Positions 1 to 7,220 of a stretch of 9,552 nucleotides of DNA are shown in pieces. The DNA is taken from assembly GCA_946007445.1 (NCBI GenBank), contig CAMGAL010000060.1, positions 1 to 9,552 on the forward strand. Direction: 5' to 3'. The notes under the pieces were generated by a model that saw only the letters and a list, made by a program, of their open reading frames with translations, was not told the DNA's origin and searched no databases. Both the position numbers and the translations under genes were made by a program. Every line of letters begins with the position of its first letter. Within the stretch, counting starts at the first letter, position 1. This DNA is from an uncultured Mediterranea sp. (GTDB lineage Bacteria > Bacteroidota > Bacteroidia > Bacteroidales > Bacteroidaceae).

Positions 1-747
1 GAGCAGATGGAAATGCAGTTCTTCGTGAAGCCGGGCACAGAGCTGGAATGGTTCAAGCGCTGGAAGGAAACCCGCCTGAAGTGGCACAAGGCCCTAGGAT
101 TCGGCGATGACCACTACCGCTACCACGACCACGAGAAGCTGGCTCACTATGCCAACGCGGCTACCGACATCGAGTTCCTCATGCCGTTCGGCTTCAAGGA
201 GGTGGAGGGCATCCACAGCCGCACCAACTTCGACCTGTCTCAGCACGAGAAGTTCAGCGGCAAGAACATCAAGTACTTCGACCCCGAGAGCAACGAGAGC
301 TATACGCCGTTTGTCATCGAGACTTCTATCGGCGTAGACCGCATGTTCCTCAGCGTGATGTCCGCCTCCTACCAGGAGGAGAAGCTGGAGAACGGCGAGA
401 GCCGCGTGGTGCTGAAGTTGCCCGCCGCCCTGGCTCCTGTAAAGTTGGCCGTGATGCCGCTCGTCAAGAAAGACGGTCTGCCTGAAAAGGCCCGCGAGAT
501 TATCGACAATCTGAAGTTCCACTTCAATTGCCAGTACGACGAGAAGGACTCCATCGGCAAGCGCTACCGCCGTCAGGATGCCATCGGCACCCCCTACTGC
601 GTGACGGTGGACCACCAGACGCTGGAGGACGGCTGCGTCACCCTGCGCAACCGCGACACCATGGAGCAGGAGCGTGTGGCCATCAGCGCGCTGGACAGCA
701 TCATTGCCGACCGCGTCAGCATCACATCGCTGCTCAAGACCCTCTAA
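1..747 (+). CDS. glyQS: Glycine--tRNA ligase, alpha2 type (C-terminal part, cut at the left window edge)
   Basis: Attaches glycine to tRNA-Gly in the cytoplasm. The reading frame is open from base 1, so the first ATG at base 7 is internal and the true start lies outside the window; about 248 codons are present, against roughly 510 expected for the eukaryote/archaea-like single-chain GlyRS. Visible parts are the class II catalytic segment with E-V-E-G-I-H-S-R-T (about bases 202-228), the motif 3 segment I-E-T-S-I-G-V-D-R (about 316-342) with the ATP-binding arginine, and then a C-terminal anticodon-binding domain from about base 415 (L-A-P-V-K-L-A-V-M-P-L onward). It ends with TAA at 745-747. 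No frameshift or missing motif is seen. The alpha2 form, rather than the separate alpha and beta subunits of many proteobacteria, fits Bacteroidetes. This form is named glyS or glyQS in different annotations. Confidence 0.97.
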   Translation, partial: EQMEMQFFVKPGTELEWFKRWKETRLKWHKALGFGDDHYRYHDHEKLAHYANAATDIEFLMPFGFKEVEGIHSRTNFDLSQHEKFSGKNIKYFDPESNESYTPFVIETSIGVDRMFLSVMSASYQEEKLENGESRVVLKLPAALAPVKLAVMPLVKKDGLPEKAREIIDNLKFHFNCQYDEKDSIGKRYRRQDAIGTPYCVTVDHQTLEDGCVTLRNRDTMEQERVAISALDSIIADRVSITSLLKTL

Positions 748-766
748 TGAGCTACAAGTGGTGTGT

Positions 767-786
767 CGGGAAGCCATCGGCTCCCG
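767..786 (+). other. Small GC-rich hairpin between glyQS and the FKBP gene
   Basis: CGGG (767-770) pairs with CCCG (783-786) and AGCC (772-775) pairs with GGCT (779-782), leaving a bulged A and a three-base loop. No T-run follows, so it is not a canonical intrinsic terminator; it could be a weak attenuator or mRNA-stabilising structure between the two genes. The rest of the 92-base gap (748-839) is a pyrimidine-rich stretch without a convincing promoter, which suggests that the downstream gene is read through from glyQS. Confidence 0.25.
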
Positions 787-839
787 CCGCACCACCTTTC
801 ACTATACACTACTACCCTTTCACCCATTCAGCCCCTGGT

Positions 840-1457
840 ATGAAAAATATGTTTCTTTATATCCTGATAGGCTTCTGTGTCTGCCTCACCGCTTGCAGCG
901 AACAGGAGGAAATCAGCAAGTACGACAACTGGCAAGTGCGTAACGAGGCATTCATCGACTCCTTGGCCACACTGGCCTCGGACCGCATTGTAGCCAACGA
1001 AGCGCAGGTAGCCTCCGTAGCAACCGGCCAACTGTTTGCCGTGAAGGACGAGCAGGTCAGCACCGACCAGCACAGCTACTACATCTACTGCAAGAAGATA
1101 TCGGCCTACTACGAAGGGCGCCGTGCGCTCTACACCGAGACAGTGAGTGCCTTCTACTACGGCTCGCTGATTACCGGCGACCGCTTCGACGGCAATTTCA
1201 TCGGCTTCCCTGCCAACCGGCAAGGCTCCTTGAATCCCGAGGAAATAGCACCCACGGCGTTCGATGCCCCCACCACATTCTCCGTCACGGCTGTTATCTC
1301 CGGTTGGACTGCCATTCTACAGCTGATGCGCACCGGCGAACGGTGGATGGTCTACATCCCCTGGCAATGCGCCTACGGTTCCGACGGCTACAGCACCATC
1401 CCCGGCTACTCCACACTGGCCTTCGACATCCAACTGGAAGAGGTGATGGACTACTAA
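840..1457 (+). CDS. FKBP-type peptidyl-prolyl cis-trans isomerase, lipoprotein
   Basis: Predicted to catalyse cis-trans isomerisation of X-Pro bonds and help proteins fold in the cell envelope. The 205-residue product starts with a lipoprotein signal ending in L-T-A-C (lipidated Cys19), so it should be membrane-anchored and face the periplasm or exterior. The FKBP fold fills residues about 95-205. Most FKBP12 active-site residues have visible counterparts: Tyr106/107 (F-Y-Y-G), Phe116-Asp117 (R-F-D-G), Val152-Ile153 and the pocket Trp156 (V-I-S-G-W), Tyr179 (A-Y-G), Ile187-Pro188 and Phe195 (L-A-F-D-I), so activity is plausible. Residues 25-90 form an N-terminal extension as in other envelope FKBPs. 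I chose the ATG at 840 because it gives a complete signal peptide; an upstream in-frame extension would overlap glyQS. It lies 92 bases after glyQS on the same strand. Its stop overlaps that of the convergent gene by 4 bases. Confidence 0.9.
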   Translation: MKNMFLYILIGFCVCLTACSEQEEISKYDNWQVRNEAFIDSLATLASDRIVANEAQVASVATGQLFAVKDEQVSTDQHSYYIYCKKISAYYEGRRALYTETVSAFYYGSLITGDRFDGNFIGFPANRQGSLNPEEIAPTAFDAPTTFSVTAVISGWTAILQLMRTGERWMVYIPWQCAYGSDGYSTIPGYSTLAFDIQLEEVMDY

Positions 1458-2470
1458 AACCGTATGCCATAGAACGTACGCAGCCGCCACTTGGTGTGCT
1501 TCACCTCCAGCCGCTCCCCATTCCCCAAGTTGGAGAAGTTGAAGATGAGGGTACTGCCCACGAAATGGCGGCCAAAGGTATAGACCCACGCACCGCGTCC
1601 GGTCAGTATCACCTCGGGAAAGCGTGACTGCAACCGGCCCGGCTCACCGTTGAGCCAGAGGCGATGACTGTTGTAGACCACAAAGGCGGGCAAGAACGAG
1701 AGGTGAATCAGCCAGCGGCGCGAGGGTACCCAGTTATACCCATATCCGGCTCCGATACCCACCTCCCACGCATTCAGACGGAAAGCAGGAAGCGGGTCGT
1801 CCGTTCCCTCCGAGGGACGCGAGGTGCGTTGCCTTTGCAAAGAAGCACCCAATAGGAAACTACCTTGACTGCGTCGTTGGATATACGACTGGCTGAAAGC
1901 TGCCGGATAGGAGAAACGGCGGTGATTGAACACATAGTAGGCATTCACATAGAGCATTTGCTGGTCTACGCCCCCCTTCTCCAGCAGCGCACGGGGTGCC
2001 TCGCCTACCTCCATCCATCCTTTGAAGGTCTTGGCCTCTTGCCAGACCACATCCACTCCGAAACGATTCCCATACGAATTGAGGTTAATCTCATAATCCT
2101 TGTATCGGCCGGATAGTGCGCCCGGATTGAGCGCACCGCTCAGGGTCAGTCCCAGATAGGAGACCGAGAGGCTGACTGTCCCCTTGTAGGCAGCGGTCAT
2201 CTCCGTACGCACAGGCGTATCGCCATTCAAGCCCTCCATATCCAGTCCGGCTCCCGACAGATTACCCTTTATCTTCACCGTCCACTTCGTGCGCGGCCGT
2301 TTCAGGTATTGGCTGTCTATCCGTGCTCCTAGGTAGCGGGCTGTCAGCAGCGAGTCTATCCGTCGGGCAAAGTGTCCCTTCCCTGCAGACTCCGGCTGGG
2401 CGCTTCCCATCACGGAGAAGAGCAGACCCATCCCCCAAAGCCACAGGCAGAGAAGCGTGTGTAGCTTCAT
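1454..2470 (-). CDS. DUF4421-like protein, probable outer-membrane beta-barrel
   Basis: Function unknown. The 338-residue product begins with a Sec signal peptide (M-K-L-H-T-L-L-C-L-W-L-W, cleavage probably near S-A-Q, residues 22-24). The mature part is rich in alternating hydrophobic/polar stretches containing Gly, Tyr and Trp (for example V-S-L-S-V-S-Y-L-G-L-T-L-S and A-W-E-V-G-I-G-A-G-Y-G-Y-N-W). It ends in aromatic residues with a terminal Phe (R-T-F-Y-G-I-R-F), the usual signature of an outer-membrane barrel C-terminus. The opening K-W-T-V-K-I-K-G-N after a Tyr-Leu segment and the overall length resemble the Bacteroidetes DUF4421 family; that assignment is from memory of the family pattern. 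I chose the ATG at 2470, not the upstream in-frame start at 2548, because it yields the signal peptide and because its first base is the last base of the preceding gene's TGA (TGATG), implying translational coupling. It is the last gene of the leftward cluster. Confidence 0.8.
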   Translation of the reverse strand: MKLHTLLCLWLWGMGLLFSVMGSAQPESAGKGHFARRIDSLLTARYLGARIDSQYLKRPRTKWTVKIKGNLSGAGLDMEGLNGDTPVRTEMTAAYKGTVSLSVSYLGLTLSGALNPGALSGRYKDYEINLNSYGNRFGVDVVWQEAKTFKGWMEVGEAPRALLEKGGVDQQMLYVNAYYVFNHRRFSYPAAFSQSYIQRRSQGSFLLGASLQRQRTSRPSEGTDDPLPAFRLNAWEVGIGAGYGYNWVPSRRWLIHLSFLPAFVVYNSHRLWLNGEPGRLQSRFPEVILTGRGAWVYTFGRHFVGSTLIFNFSNLGNGERLEVKHTKWRLRTFYGIRF

Positions 2471-5400
2471 CAAGGACGTTCCAGAGCCTGATAGATGGCT
2501 TCCTGGATGCGGGGACGAATCTCGAGCTTGGACAACAGACCATTCCATACGTTGGGATAGATGCGGTTACTCAAGAATACATAGACCAGGCGGTTCTCCG
2601 GGTCGGCCCAGACACAAGTGCCGGTGAAGCCGGTATGGCCGAAGACAGCAGCCGGTGTACAGGGGGCACAGGGGCTGAGATTCGTGTTGCGGACATCGGG
2701 TTTGTCAAACCCCAAGCCCCGCCGGCTGAGGGAGGAGACCGAGGTGGTAAAGCGCTGGCAAGTGGCACGACTCAACAGGCGGCGACCGTTCCATTCCCCT
2801 TCGTTGAGCAACATCTGATAGACAGCAGCCACCTCTGAGGCGTTGGAGAAGAGGCCGGCATTGCCCGACACACCGCCCTGGAAGGCGGCAGCCTCATCGT
2901 GCACATAGCCCCGAAGCACCTGCTTGCGCAGGAAGCGGTCGTGCGAAGAGGGCACAATCTCCTCCTGCTTGACAAACTGCAATGGCAAGTAACCGGTGCG
3001 CTTCAAGCCCATCGGAGCATAAAACTCCCGGTGGAGGAAGACGTTCAGTGGCTCGTGAGTGATGTTCTCCACCACCCTCTGCAGCAGGATGAAGCCCGTG
3101 CAGCTATAGCGGTAGCGCCTGTCTTTCAGGGGAGAAGCAATGATTTTCTGCAGATAGACCTGACGGAAGTCGGCAGCCCCCCAAAGGCTGTCGCACACCT
3201 GCAACGTGTGTGTGGCTGTCGCCACGGGCGAGGTCAGCCCTTCGCGGAAGCGGAAGCGGGGATTGGCCCAGGAGCTACTGCCCACCCGCTGCGTATGGAG
3301 GGCATCGGCCCGGCCCTTGAAGAGGGTACCCTTGAAGCTCTCGGGATCGATGGCCTCCTCATAATAGTGAATCGAGGGAGGCAAGCCCGACTGATGGTAG
3401 AGCAGATCCTGCAGGGTGATGCGCTCCTTGTCGGTGCCCTTCAACTCGGGTACATACTGCGAGGCATAATCGGTCAGGCTGATGAGTCCCTTGTCGTAGA
3501 GTTTCATCACGGCAAGCAGGGTAGCTGTTGTTTTGGTCAGCGAGGCCAGGTCGTAGATATCGGTAGGAGCCACGGCACGCCCCTCCTGTGTGACATGACC
3601 GAAGGCGCGGTTGTAAACCTCGCGCCCATCTTTCCACACCACCACCTGACAGCCGGGGTAAGCTCCTCGGGAGATGCCTTCGAGGGCCAGGGTGTCGATG
3701 CGAGCCAGTTTGACAGGATCCAGTCCGTAATCCTCAGGCAGGTAGCGGCGCGGTCCGTCGGGAGAGAGCGTAACACCCGTACCGGCAGCATAGAGATTGC
3801 CGATAGGAGTGGAGAGGCGGCCATTGGCCGATGCCTCGCCATAGAGCAGGCGAGCCACATGCCGCTGCACATCGGCATCGGCACTATGAGCCAGCACCAC
3901 CGCCCCGGCCTCAGCCAGCGACTCCTTCAACGGCAGGCAATCCTTGCCGGAGACAAAGAGTAAGTAGCACGACGAGGGGAGCTGCAACGAGCGCAGCAGC
4001 GAGCGGTATTCGCCCAGCCGGCGGTCGGCCACCGCCACGAGCACACGCTTGTAGCGGGAGAGCTTCTTGCGCAGCTGTTCGACGGCATAGGCCGAAGGGG
4101 CCTTCGGAAGGGGAATCTCGACGGGACGGGTATAGGTGGAGAGCGTCTCTACAAACGGACGCAAGGTGGCGACATCGCCCACGGTCAGCAGAGCCACCTC
4201 GGAGAGGGAGGCATCGAGAGGGAGCAGCTGCGTGGGGTTGGCCAGCACCGTGACGGCAGCCTGATTGAGCCGACGGATGAGGTCGCGCGTCTGCGGCGTA
4301 TTGATGCGGTTTCCCAGACCAGACAGGCGCACGAAAGGTTTCTGCGAGAGGCCGAGCGCATACTTGTAGGTCAGCACCTTGCGGCACTTCTCGTTGATGA
4401 GTTCCTCGGGCAGTTCGCCGCTCTTCACAGCAGCCAAGATGGTCTCCACCTGCTCCTGGATGCGACGGGGCACCAGCAGCAGGTCGTTGCCTGCCTTCAA
4501 GGCCTGGAGGCAGGAGTTGGGTTGCCCCGACACGCCCTTCATGGTCAGCGCATCGGTGAATATCAGTCCCTGAAAGCCCAGTTCCTTGACCAGCAAGCCA
4601 TCAATGATGTCGTGCGAGAGCGAGGAGGGCCAGCCACGGCGCTGTTCCAAGGCCGGCACATCCAGGTGGCCTACCATCATGCCACTCATGCCCGAGCGGA
4701 TGGCCCGGCGGAAGGGGTAGAGTTCGATGCTGTCCAGTCGCTGCCGGTCATGAGGCACGATGGGCAGGGTCTTGTGGGAGTCTGTCTCGGTATCGCCATG
4801 ACCGGGGAAGTGCTTGGCAACCGCCATGACGCCTCCCTCCTCCAGTCCGTTGGCATAGGCTATGGCCTTGTCGGCCACATTGACGGGGTTCTCGCCGAAG
4901 GAGCGGACGTTGATGACGGGGTTTTTCGGATTGGCATCCACATCGACCACGGGACCGAAGTTGACCTGCACGCCCAACTCGCGGTATTGGCGGGCCATCT
5001 CGCGCCCATATTCATAGAGCAGACGGTTGTCGCTGATGCAGCCCAGCACGCGGTTCTTGGGGAAGACGGGGGTGCCCTTCAGCCGCATGGAGAGGCCCCA
5101 CTCGCCGTCGAAGGTAATGAGCAAGGGCACCTTGGTCAGCTGTTGGGCCTCATTGGTCATCTTGGCCTGATTGGCCAGGATGCCGTTGGAGAAGAGCAGT
5201 CCGCCCACATGATAGTGATTCACCACCTTGCGCAGCAGGCTGAGGTTGGCCTTGTCGGGCAACGGGTCAATCGTATAGACCAGCAGTTGCCCCAGGCGTT
5301 CCTTGAGATCCATCTGTTGCATCAGCGAGTCCACCCAACGGCGACAGCGGGCATCATCGGCCACGGGGCGCAGGATGGTGGTCTCTGCCGGTCGGGCAGG

Positions 5401-5490
5401 CTGAAGCCGCTGAGGGGGCAACATGGCTTCGGTATGTGAGTGTCCGGCCCATCCGGCCAGCAAAGCGAGAGTAAGAAGCAGCTGTTTCAT
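2470..5490 (-). CDS. Secreted GH3 beta-N-acetylhexosaminidase (NagZ-like) fused to a beta-lactamase-family serine hydrolase (AmiE-like)
   Basis: A 1006-residue two-enzyme protein. Residues 1-22 are a signal peptide. Residues about 45-380 are a GH3 barrel of the NagZ type: K-H-F-P-G-H-G-D-T (226-234) followed by Asp237-Ser-His239, the Asp/His acid-base dyad particular to NagZ, and nucleophile Asp313 in F-T-D-A-L-T-M. Residues about 395-560 match the GH3 C-terminal alpha/beta domain. Residues about 580-1000 are a class C beta-lactamase-type hydrolase: S650-L-T-K653 (nucleophile and general base), Y-H-Q-S-G-L-P (698-704), Tyr795-Ser-Cys where YSN/YSD is more usual, and H952-T-G. An insertion of about 85 residues separates S-G-L-P from Tyr795. 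In Bacillus subtilis, NagZ and the amidase AmiE of the same two families are separate neighbouring genes that process muropeptides in sequence; by analogy this protein may remove GlcNAc and then the peptide from peptidoglycan fragments in the periplasm. Whether the second domain is an amidase, esterase or other hydrolase cannot be told from sequence. It starts 13 bases after the metallophosphatase gene. Confidence 0.93.
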   Translation of the reverse strand: MKQLLLTLALLAGWAGHSHTEAMLPPQRLQPARPAETTILRPVADDARCRRWVDSLMQQMDLKERLGQLLVYTIDPLPDKANLSLLRKVVNHYHVGGLLFSNGILANQAKMTNEAQQLTKVPLLITFDGEWGLSMRLKGTPVFPKNRVLGCISDNRLLYEYGREMARQYRELGVQVNFGPVVDVDANPKNPVINVRSFGENPVNVADKAIAYANGLEEGGVMAVAKHFPGHGDTETDSHKTLPIVPHDRQRLDSIELYPFRRAIRSGMSGMMVGHLDVPALEQRRGWPSSLSHDIIDGLLVKELGFQGLIFTDALTMKGVSGQPNSCLQALKAGNDLLLVPRRIQEQVETILAAVKSGELPEELINEKCRKVLTYKYALGLSQKPFVRLSGLGNRINTPQTRDLIRRLNQAAVTVLANPTQLLPLDASLSEVALLTVGDVATLRPFVETLSTYTRPVEIPLPKAPSAYAVEQLRKKLSRYKRVLVAVADRRLGEYRSLLRSLQLPSSCYLLFVSGKDCLPLKESLAEAGAVVLAHSADADVQRHVARLLYGEASANGRLSTPIGNLYAAGTGVTLSPDGPRRYLPEDYGLDPVKLARIDTLALEGISRGAYPGCQVVVWKDGREVYNRAFGHVTQEGRAVAPTDIYDLASLTKTTATLLAVMKLYDKGLISLTDYASQYVPELKGTDKERITLQDLLYHQSGLPPSIHYYEEAIDPESFKGTLFKGRADALHTQRVGSSSWANPRFRFREGLTSPVATATHTLQVCDSLWGAADFRQVYLQKIIASPLKDRRYRYSCTGFILLQRVVENITHEPLNVFLHREFYAPMGLKRTGYLPLQFVKQEEIVPSSHDRFLRKQVLRGYVHDEAAAFQGGVSGNAGLFSNASEVAAVYQMLLNEGEWNGRRLLSRATCQRFTTSVSSLSRRGLGFDKPDVRNTNLSPCAPCTPAAVFGHTGFTGTCVWADPENRLVYVFLSNRIYPNVWNGLLSKLEIRPRIQEAIYQALERP

Positions 5491-5503
5491 GGGGCGGTCA
5501 GGT

Positions 5504-6346
5504 TTATTCTGTTCGGGTCAGGGTGAGGGTCACTTCGCCAAGGCCGGCACCCCGGTCGCCGCTGTGGAGTACCGTCATGTTCTCACCGGCTGCATTGAGG
5601 TAGGTCTGTGGCTGCTCCATCAGGGTGTGTGTATGGCCTCCCAACAAGAGATCAATGCCCTCGGTCTCGGCTACCAGTTCTTCATCACTGAGCCCTGCGA
5701 TGTTGATGCCCAGGTGAGAGAGGCAAATCACCACATCGCAATGCTCCACCTCGCGCAGCTGCTTCACCACCTCACGGGTGGAGGCCACAGGATCCTTATA
5801 GATGACGTCGCCAAACTTCTCGGCAGGGACCAGTCCCGCCAGTTCGGGGCTGATGCCGAAGACGCCGATGCGCAGGCCCTGACGCTTCAAGACGACGTAG
5901 GGCTTCACCAGTCCCTCCAAGGGGGTGCCGGTGAAGTCGCAGTTGGCACACACCACGGGGAACTGGGCCATGCGGAAGATGCGGGCCATGTTCTCCAGAC
6001 CGAAGTCATACTCATGGTTGCCTATCGTGACGGCATCGTAGCCCATGTAGTTCATCATCATCACCTCCACCTCGCCTTGGAAAAAAGTGTAGTAAGGCGT
6101 GCCTTGCGAGAAGTCGCCGCAGTCGAAGAGCAGCAGGTCGGGATGCTCGGCCCGGCACTGCTTCAGGCAGGTGGCACGGCGCACCACGCCTCCCATTCCC
6201 GCCGCCTTCTTCTCACTGGCAGAGTTCGGGATAGGGTCTATGCGACTGTGCGTGTCGCTGGTATGCAAGATGGTGAGTTGGCGACTCTGTTGGGCAAAGC
6301 CCAGCAGCGATGCGCCCAGCAGTAGGATAAGGAACAGACGTTTCAT
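5504..6346 (-). CDS. Secreted metallophosphatase, 5'-nucleotidase N-terminal domain only
   Basis: A 280-residue calcineurin-like phosphoesterase of the UshA/5'-nucleotidase family, predicted to dephosphorylate nucleotides or related esters in the periplasm. Residues 1-19 form a signal peptide (G-F-A-Q-Q cleavage region). All metal-binding motifs are present: Asp31-x-His33 (S-D-T-H), Gly77-Asp78, Asn110-His111-Glu (G-N-H-E) with Asp114 completing the catalytic His-Asp pair, His211 (L-S-H-L-G) and His238-Thr-His240 (G-G-H-T-H). The chain stops right after the metallophosphatase fold; the substrate-binding C-terminal domain found in single-chain UshA is absent here but is encoded by the adjacent upstream gene. 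I chose the ATG at 6346 over an in-frame TTG two codons upstream because ATG gives a normal K-R-leading signal peptide. It lies 21 bases downstream of the partner gene and shows no Shine-Dalgarno sequence, as is common in this phylum. Confidence 0.93.
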   Translation of the reverse strand: MKRLFLILLLGASLLGFAQQSRQLTILHTSDTHSRIDPIPNSASEKKAAGMGGVVRRATCLKQCRAEHPDLLLFDCGDFSQGTPYYTFFQGEVEVMMMNYMGYDAVTIGNHEYDFGLENMARIFRMAQFPVVCANCDFTGTPLEGLVKPYVVLKRQGLRIGVFGISPELAGLVPAEKFGDVIYKDPVASTREVVKQLREVEHCDVVICLSHLGINIAGLSDEELVAETEGIDLLLGGHTHTLMEQPQTYLNAAGENMTVLHSGDRGAGLGEVTLTLTRTE

Positions 6347-6367
6347 AATCAATCAAGAGGAAGGAAA

Positions 6368-7138
6368 TCAGGGTTCTACGATGATGCGACCGGAAGCAGG
6401 AGCCCGAAGGGTTCGTCCGGCAGCCGTTTCGCGTTCTACATATTCAATAAAGAGGTCGCGCAGGGTGCGTCCCGGCGGACAGGCGCGCTCTTCGTACTGG
6501 AGGAGGCCGTCCATACCGTCGTTGCCATCGGCCAGGTAGTCGATGGTGGCCACCGTATAGAGGCGGTCGGGGTCGATGGGCTTGCCGGCCACACGAACCT
6601 CGCGGGCCTTGCGGTCGGCCGTGATGCGCAGGGAAGCACCGCTCAAGCCATTTCCTTTTAGGCTGGCCACATTGTCAAAGACTGCCAGCAGGGCACTGCC
6701 CTTCATGGTAAGTACACATAGCGAGTTGTCGAAAGGGAGTATCTCCAGGGCCGTGCCATAGGAGATGGTGCCCTTGGAGAGGGAGGCGCGTATGCCACCG
6801 GCATTCATGAAGGCCACATCGGCCGGATGGCCTATCACCTCGGTGGCCGCCTCGCGCAGCACGTCAGCCACCAGCCGGGAGAGTGCCCCTTCGGGCCGGT
6901 CGCGCTCCATGTCCTCGGCAGCCTCGCCCAGGGGGCGGGCCATCACACTGTCCACCTTCTGCTTGTAGGGGGCCAGCAGGGCAATGGCCTGCTCATCGGG
7001 AGCGGCGTCCAGCGTCGAGTCGATGGGGATGCGGCGGCCTGTGGCCGAGGTGACTTTATAGGTAGACTGACAAGCGGTTAGTCCACAGAAGAGGCAGCAC
7101 CAAAGGGATGCTTTACGGAGTAGTCGAATCAATTTCAT
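6368..7138 (-). CDS. Lipoprotein with 5'-nucleotidase C-terminal domain
   Basis: A 256-residue lipoprotein: the signal ends in L-T-A-C with lipidated Cys23. Residues about 60-245 match the 5'-nucleotidase C-terminal (substrate-specificity) domain: N-A-G-G-I-R (112-117), I-L-P-F-D-N (133-138) with Phe136 in the position of a base-stacking aromatic, and T-I-D-Y-L-A-D-G-N-D-G-M (198-209), where UshA-type proteins usually have G-G-D-G-Y. Tyr201 could serve as the second stacking aromatic. It has no metal-binding motifs and cannot be a phosphatase alone; the likely partner is the metallophosphatase 21 bases downstream. I chose the ATG at 7138 because it produces a complete lipoprotein signal; the upstream in-frame extension to 7237 enters the promoter region and gives no sensible N-terminus. 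First gene of the leftward cluster, divergent from rplS. Confidence 0.92.
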   Translation of the reverse strand: MKLIRLLRKASLWCCLFCGLTACQSTYKVTSATGRRIPIDSTLDAAPDEQAIALLAPYKQKVDSVMARPLGEAAEDMERDRPEGALSRLVADVLREAATEVIGHPADVAFMNAGGIRASLSKGTISYGTALEILPFDNSLCVLTMKGSALLAVFDNVASLKGNGLSGASLRITADRKAREVRVAGKPIDPDRLYTVATIDYLADGNDGMDGLLQYEERACPPGRTLRDLFIEYVERETAAGRTLRAPASGRIIVEP

Positions 7139-7162
7139 ATCAACATATCTTGTTTTGTGCCA

Positions 7163-7170
7163 CAAAATTA
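7163..7170 (-). promoter_or_regulatory. Candidate -7 box for the leftward cluster
   Basis: On the minus strand this reads TAATTTTG, a full match to the Bacteroidetes -7 consensus TAnnTTTG, and lies 24 bases before the ATG at 7138. No clean -33 TTTG is found about 20 bases upstream; an A-run (minus strand of 7173-7181) lies directly upstream instead. It is placed sensibly for the first gene of the cluster, but the missing -33 lowers confidence. Confidence 0.4.
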
Positions 7171-7188
7171 CATTTTTTTTTCGAACCA

Positions 7189-7220
7189 TTTGCCTATCTT
7201 CCAAATATTTTGTTCCTTTG
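7189..7220 (+). promoter_or_regulatory. Candidate rplS promoter (Bacteroidetes -33/-7 type)
   Basis: TTTG at 7189-7192, a 20-base spacer, and TTCCTTTG at 7213-7220 match the Bacteroidetes pattern TTTG-N19-21-TAnnTTTG with one mismatch in the -7 box. Transcription would start near 7226-7228 and leave a leader of about 85 bases before the rplS ATG, AT-rich at its end. It sits next to and diverges from the candidate promoter of the leftward cluster, so the two may compete. Confidence 0.5.

Noticed and set aside
94..795. Long minus-strand open frame (233 codons) opposite glycyl-tRNA synthetase
   Set aside because: The sense strand encodes clear GlyRS motifs; the antisense frame is low-complexity (many Val, Ala, Leu, His) and arises from GC-rich codon use.
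796..836. Pyrimidine-rich stretch with CTTTCAC-like copies before the FKBP gene
   Set aside because: The copies are too short and irregular to call a repeat, and no promoter or operator pattern is convincing.
2471..2548. Upstream extension of the DUF4421-like gene to an earlier start
   Set aside because: It would bury the signal peptide and overlap 78 bases of the preceding gene; the TGATG junction at 2470 explains the start better.
2743..2763. Possible damage in the fused hydrolase near its C-terminus (CAPC segment before HTG lies just upstream in the protein)
   Set aside because: The frame is continuous to the stop, and the HTG motif and C-terminal helix are intact, so there is no sign of a pseudogene.
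2899..3963. Plus-strand open frame of 354 codons inside the fused hydrolase gene
   Set aside because: It is opposite the serine-hydrolase domain whose catalytic motifs are intact, has no recognisable domain and no promoter.
4522..6325. Two long plus-strand open frames (about 300 codons each) overlapping each other at 5423-5439
   Set aside because: They are antisense to the GH3 and metallophosphatase genes, rich in His, Gln and Gly as expected of a shadow frame, and cross the real gene boundaries.
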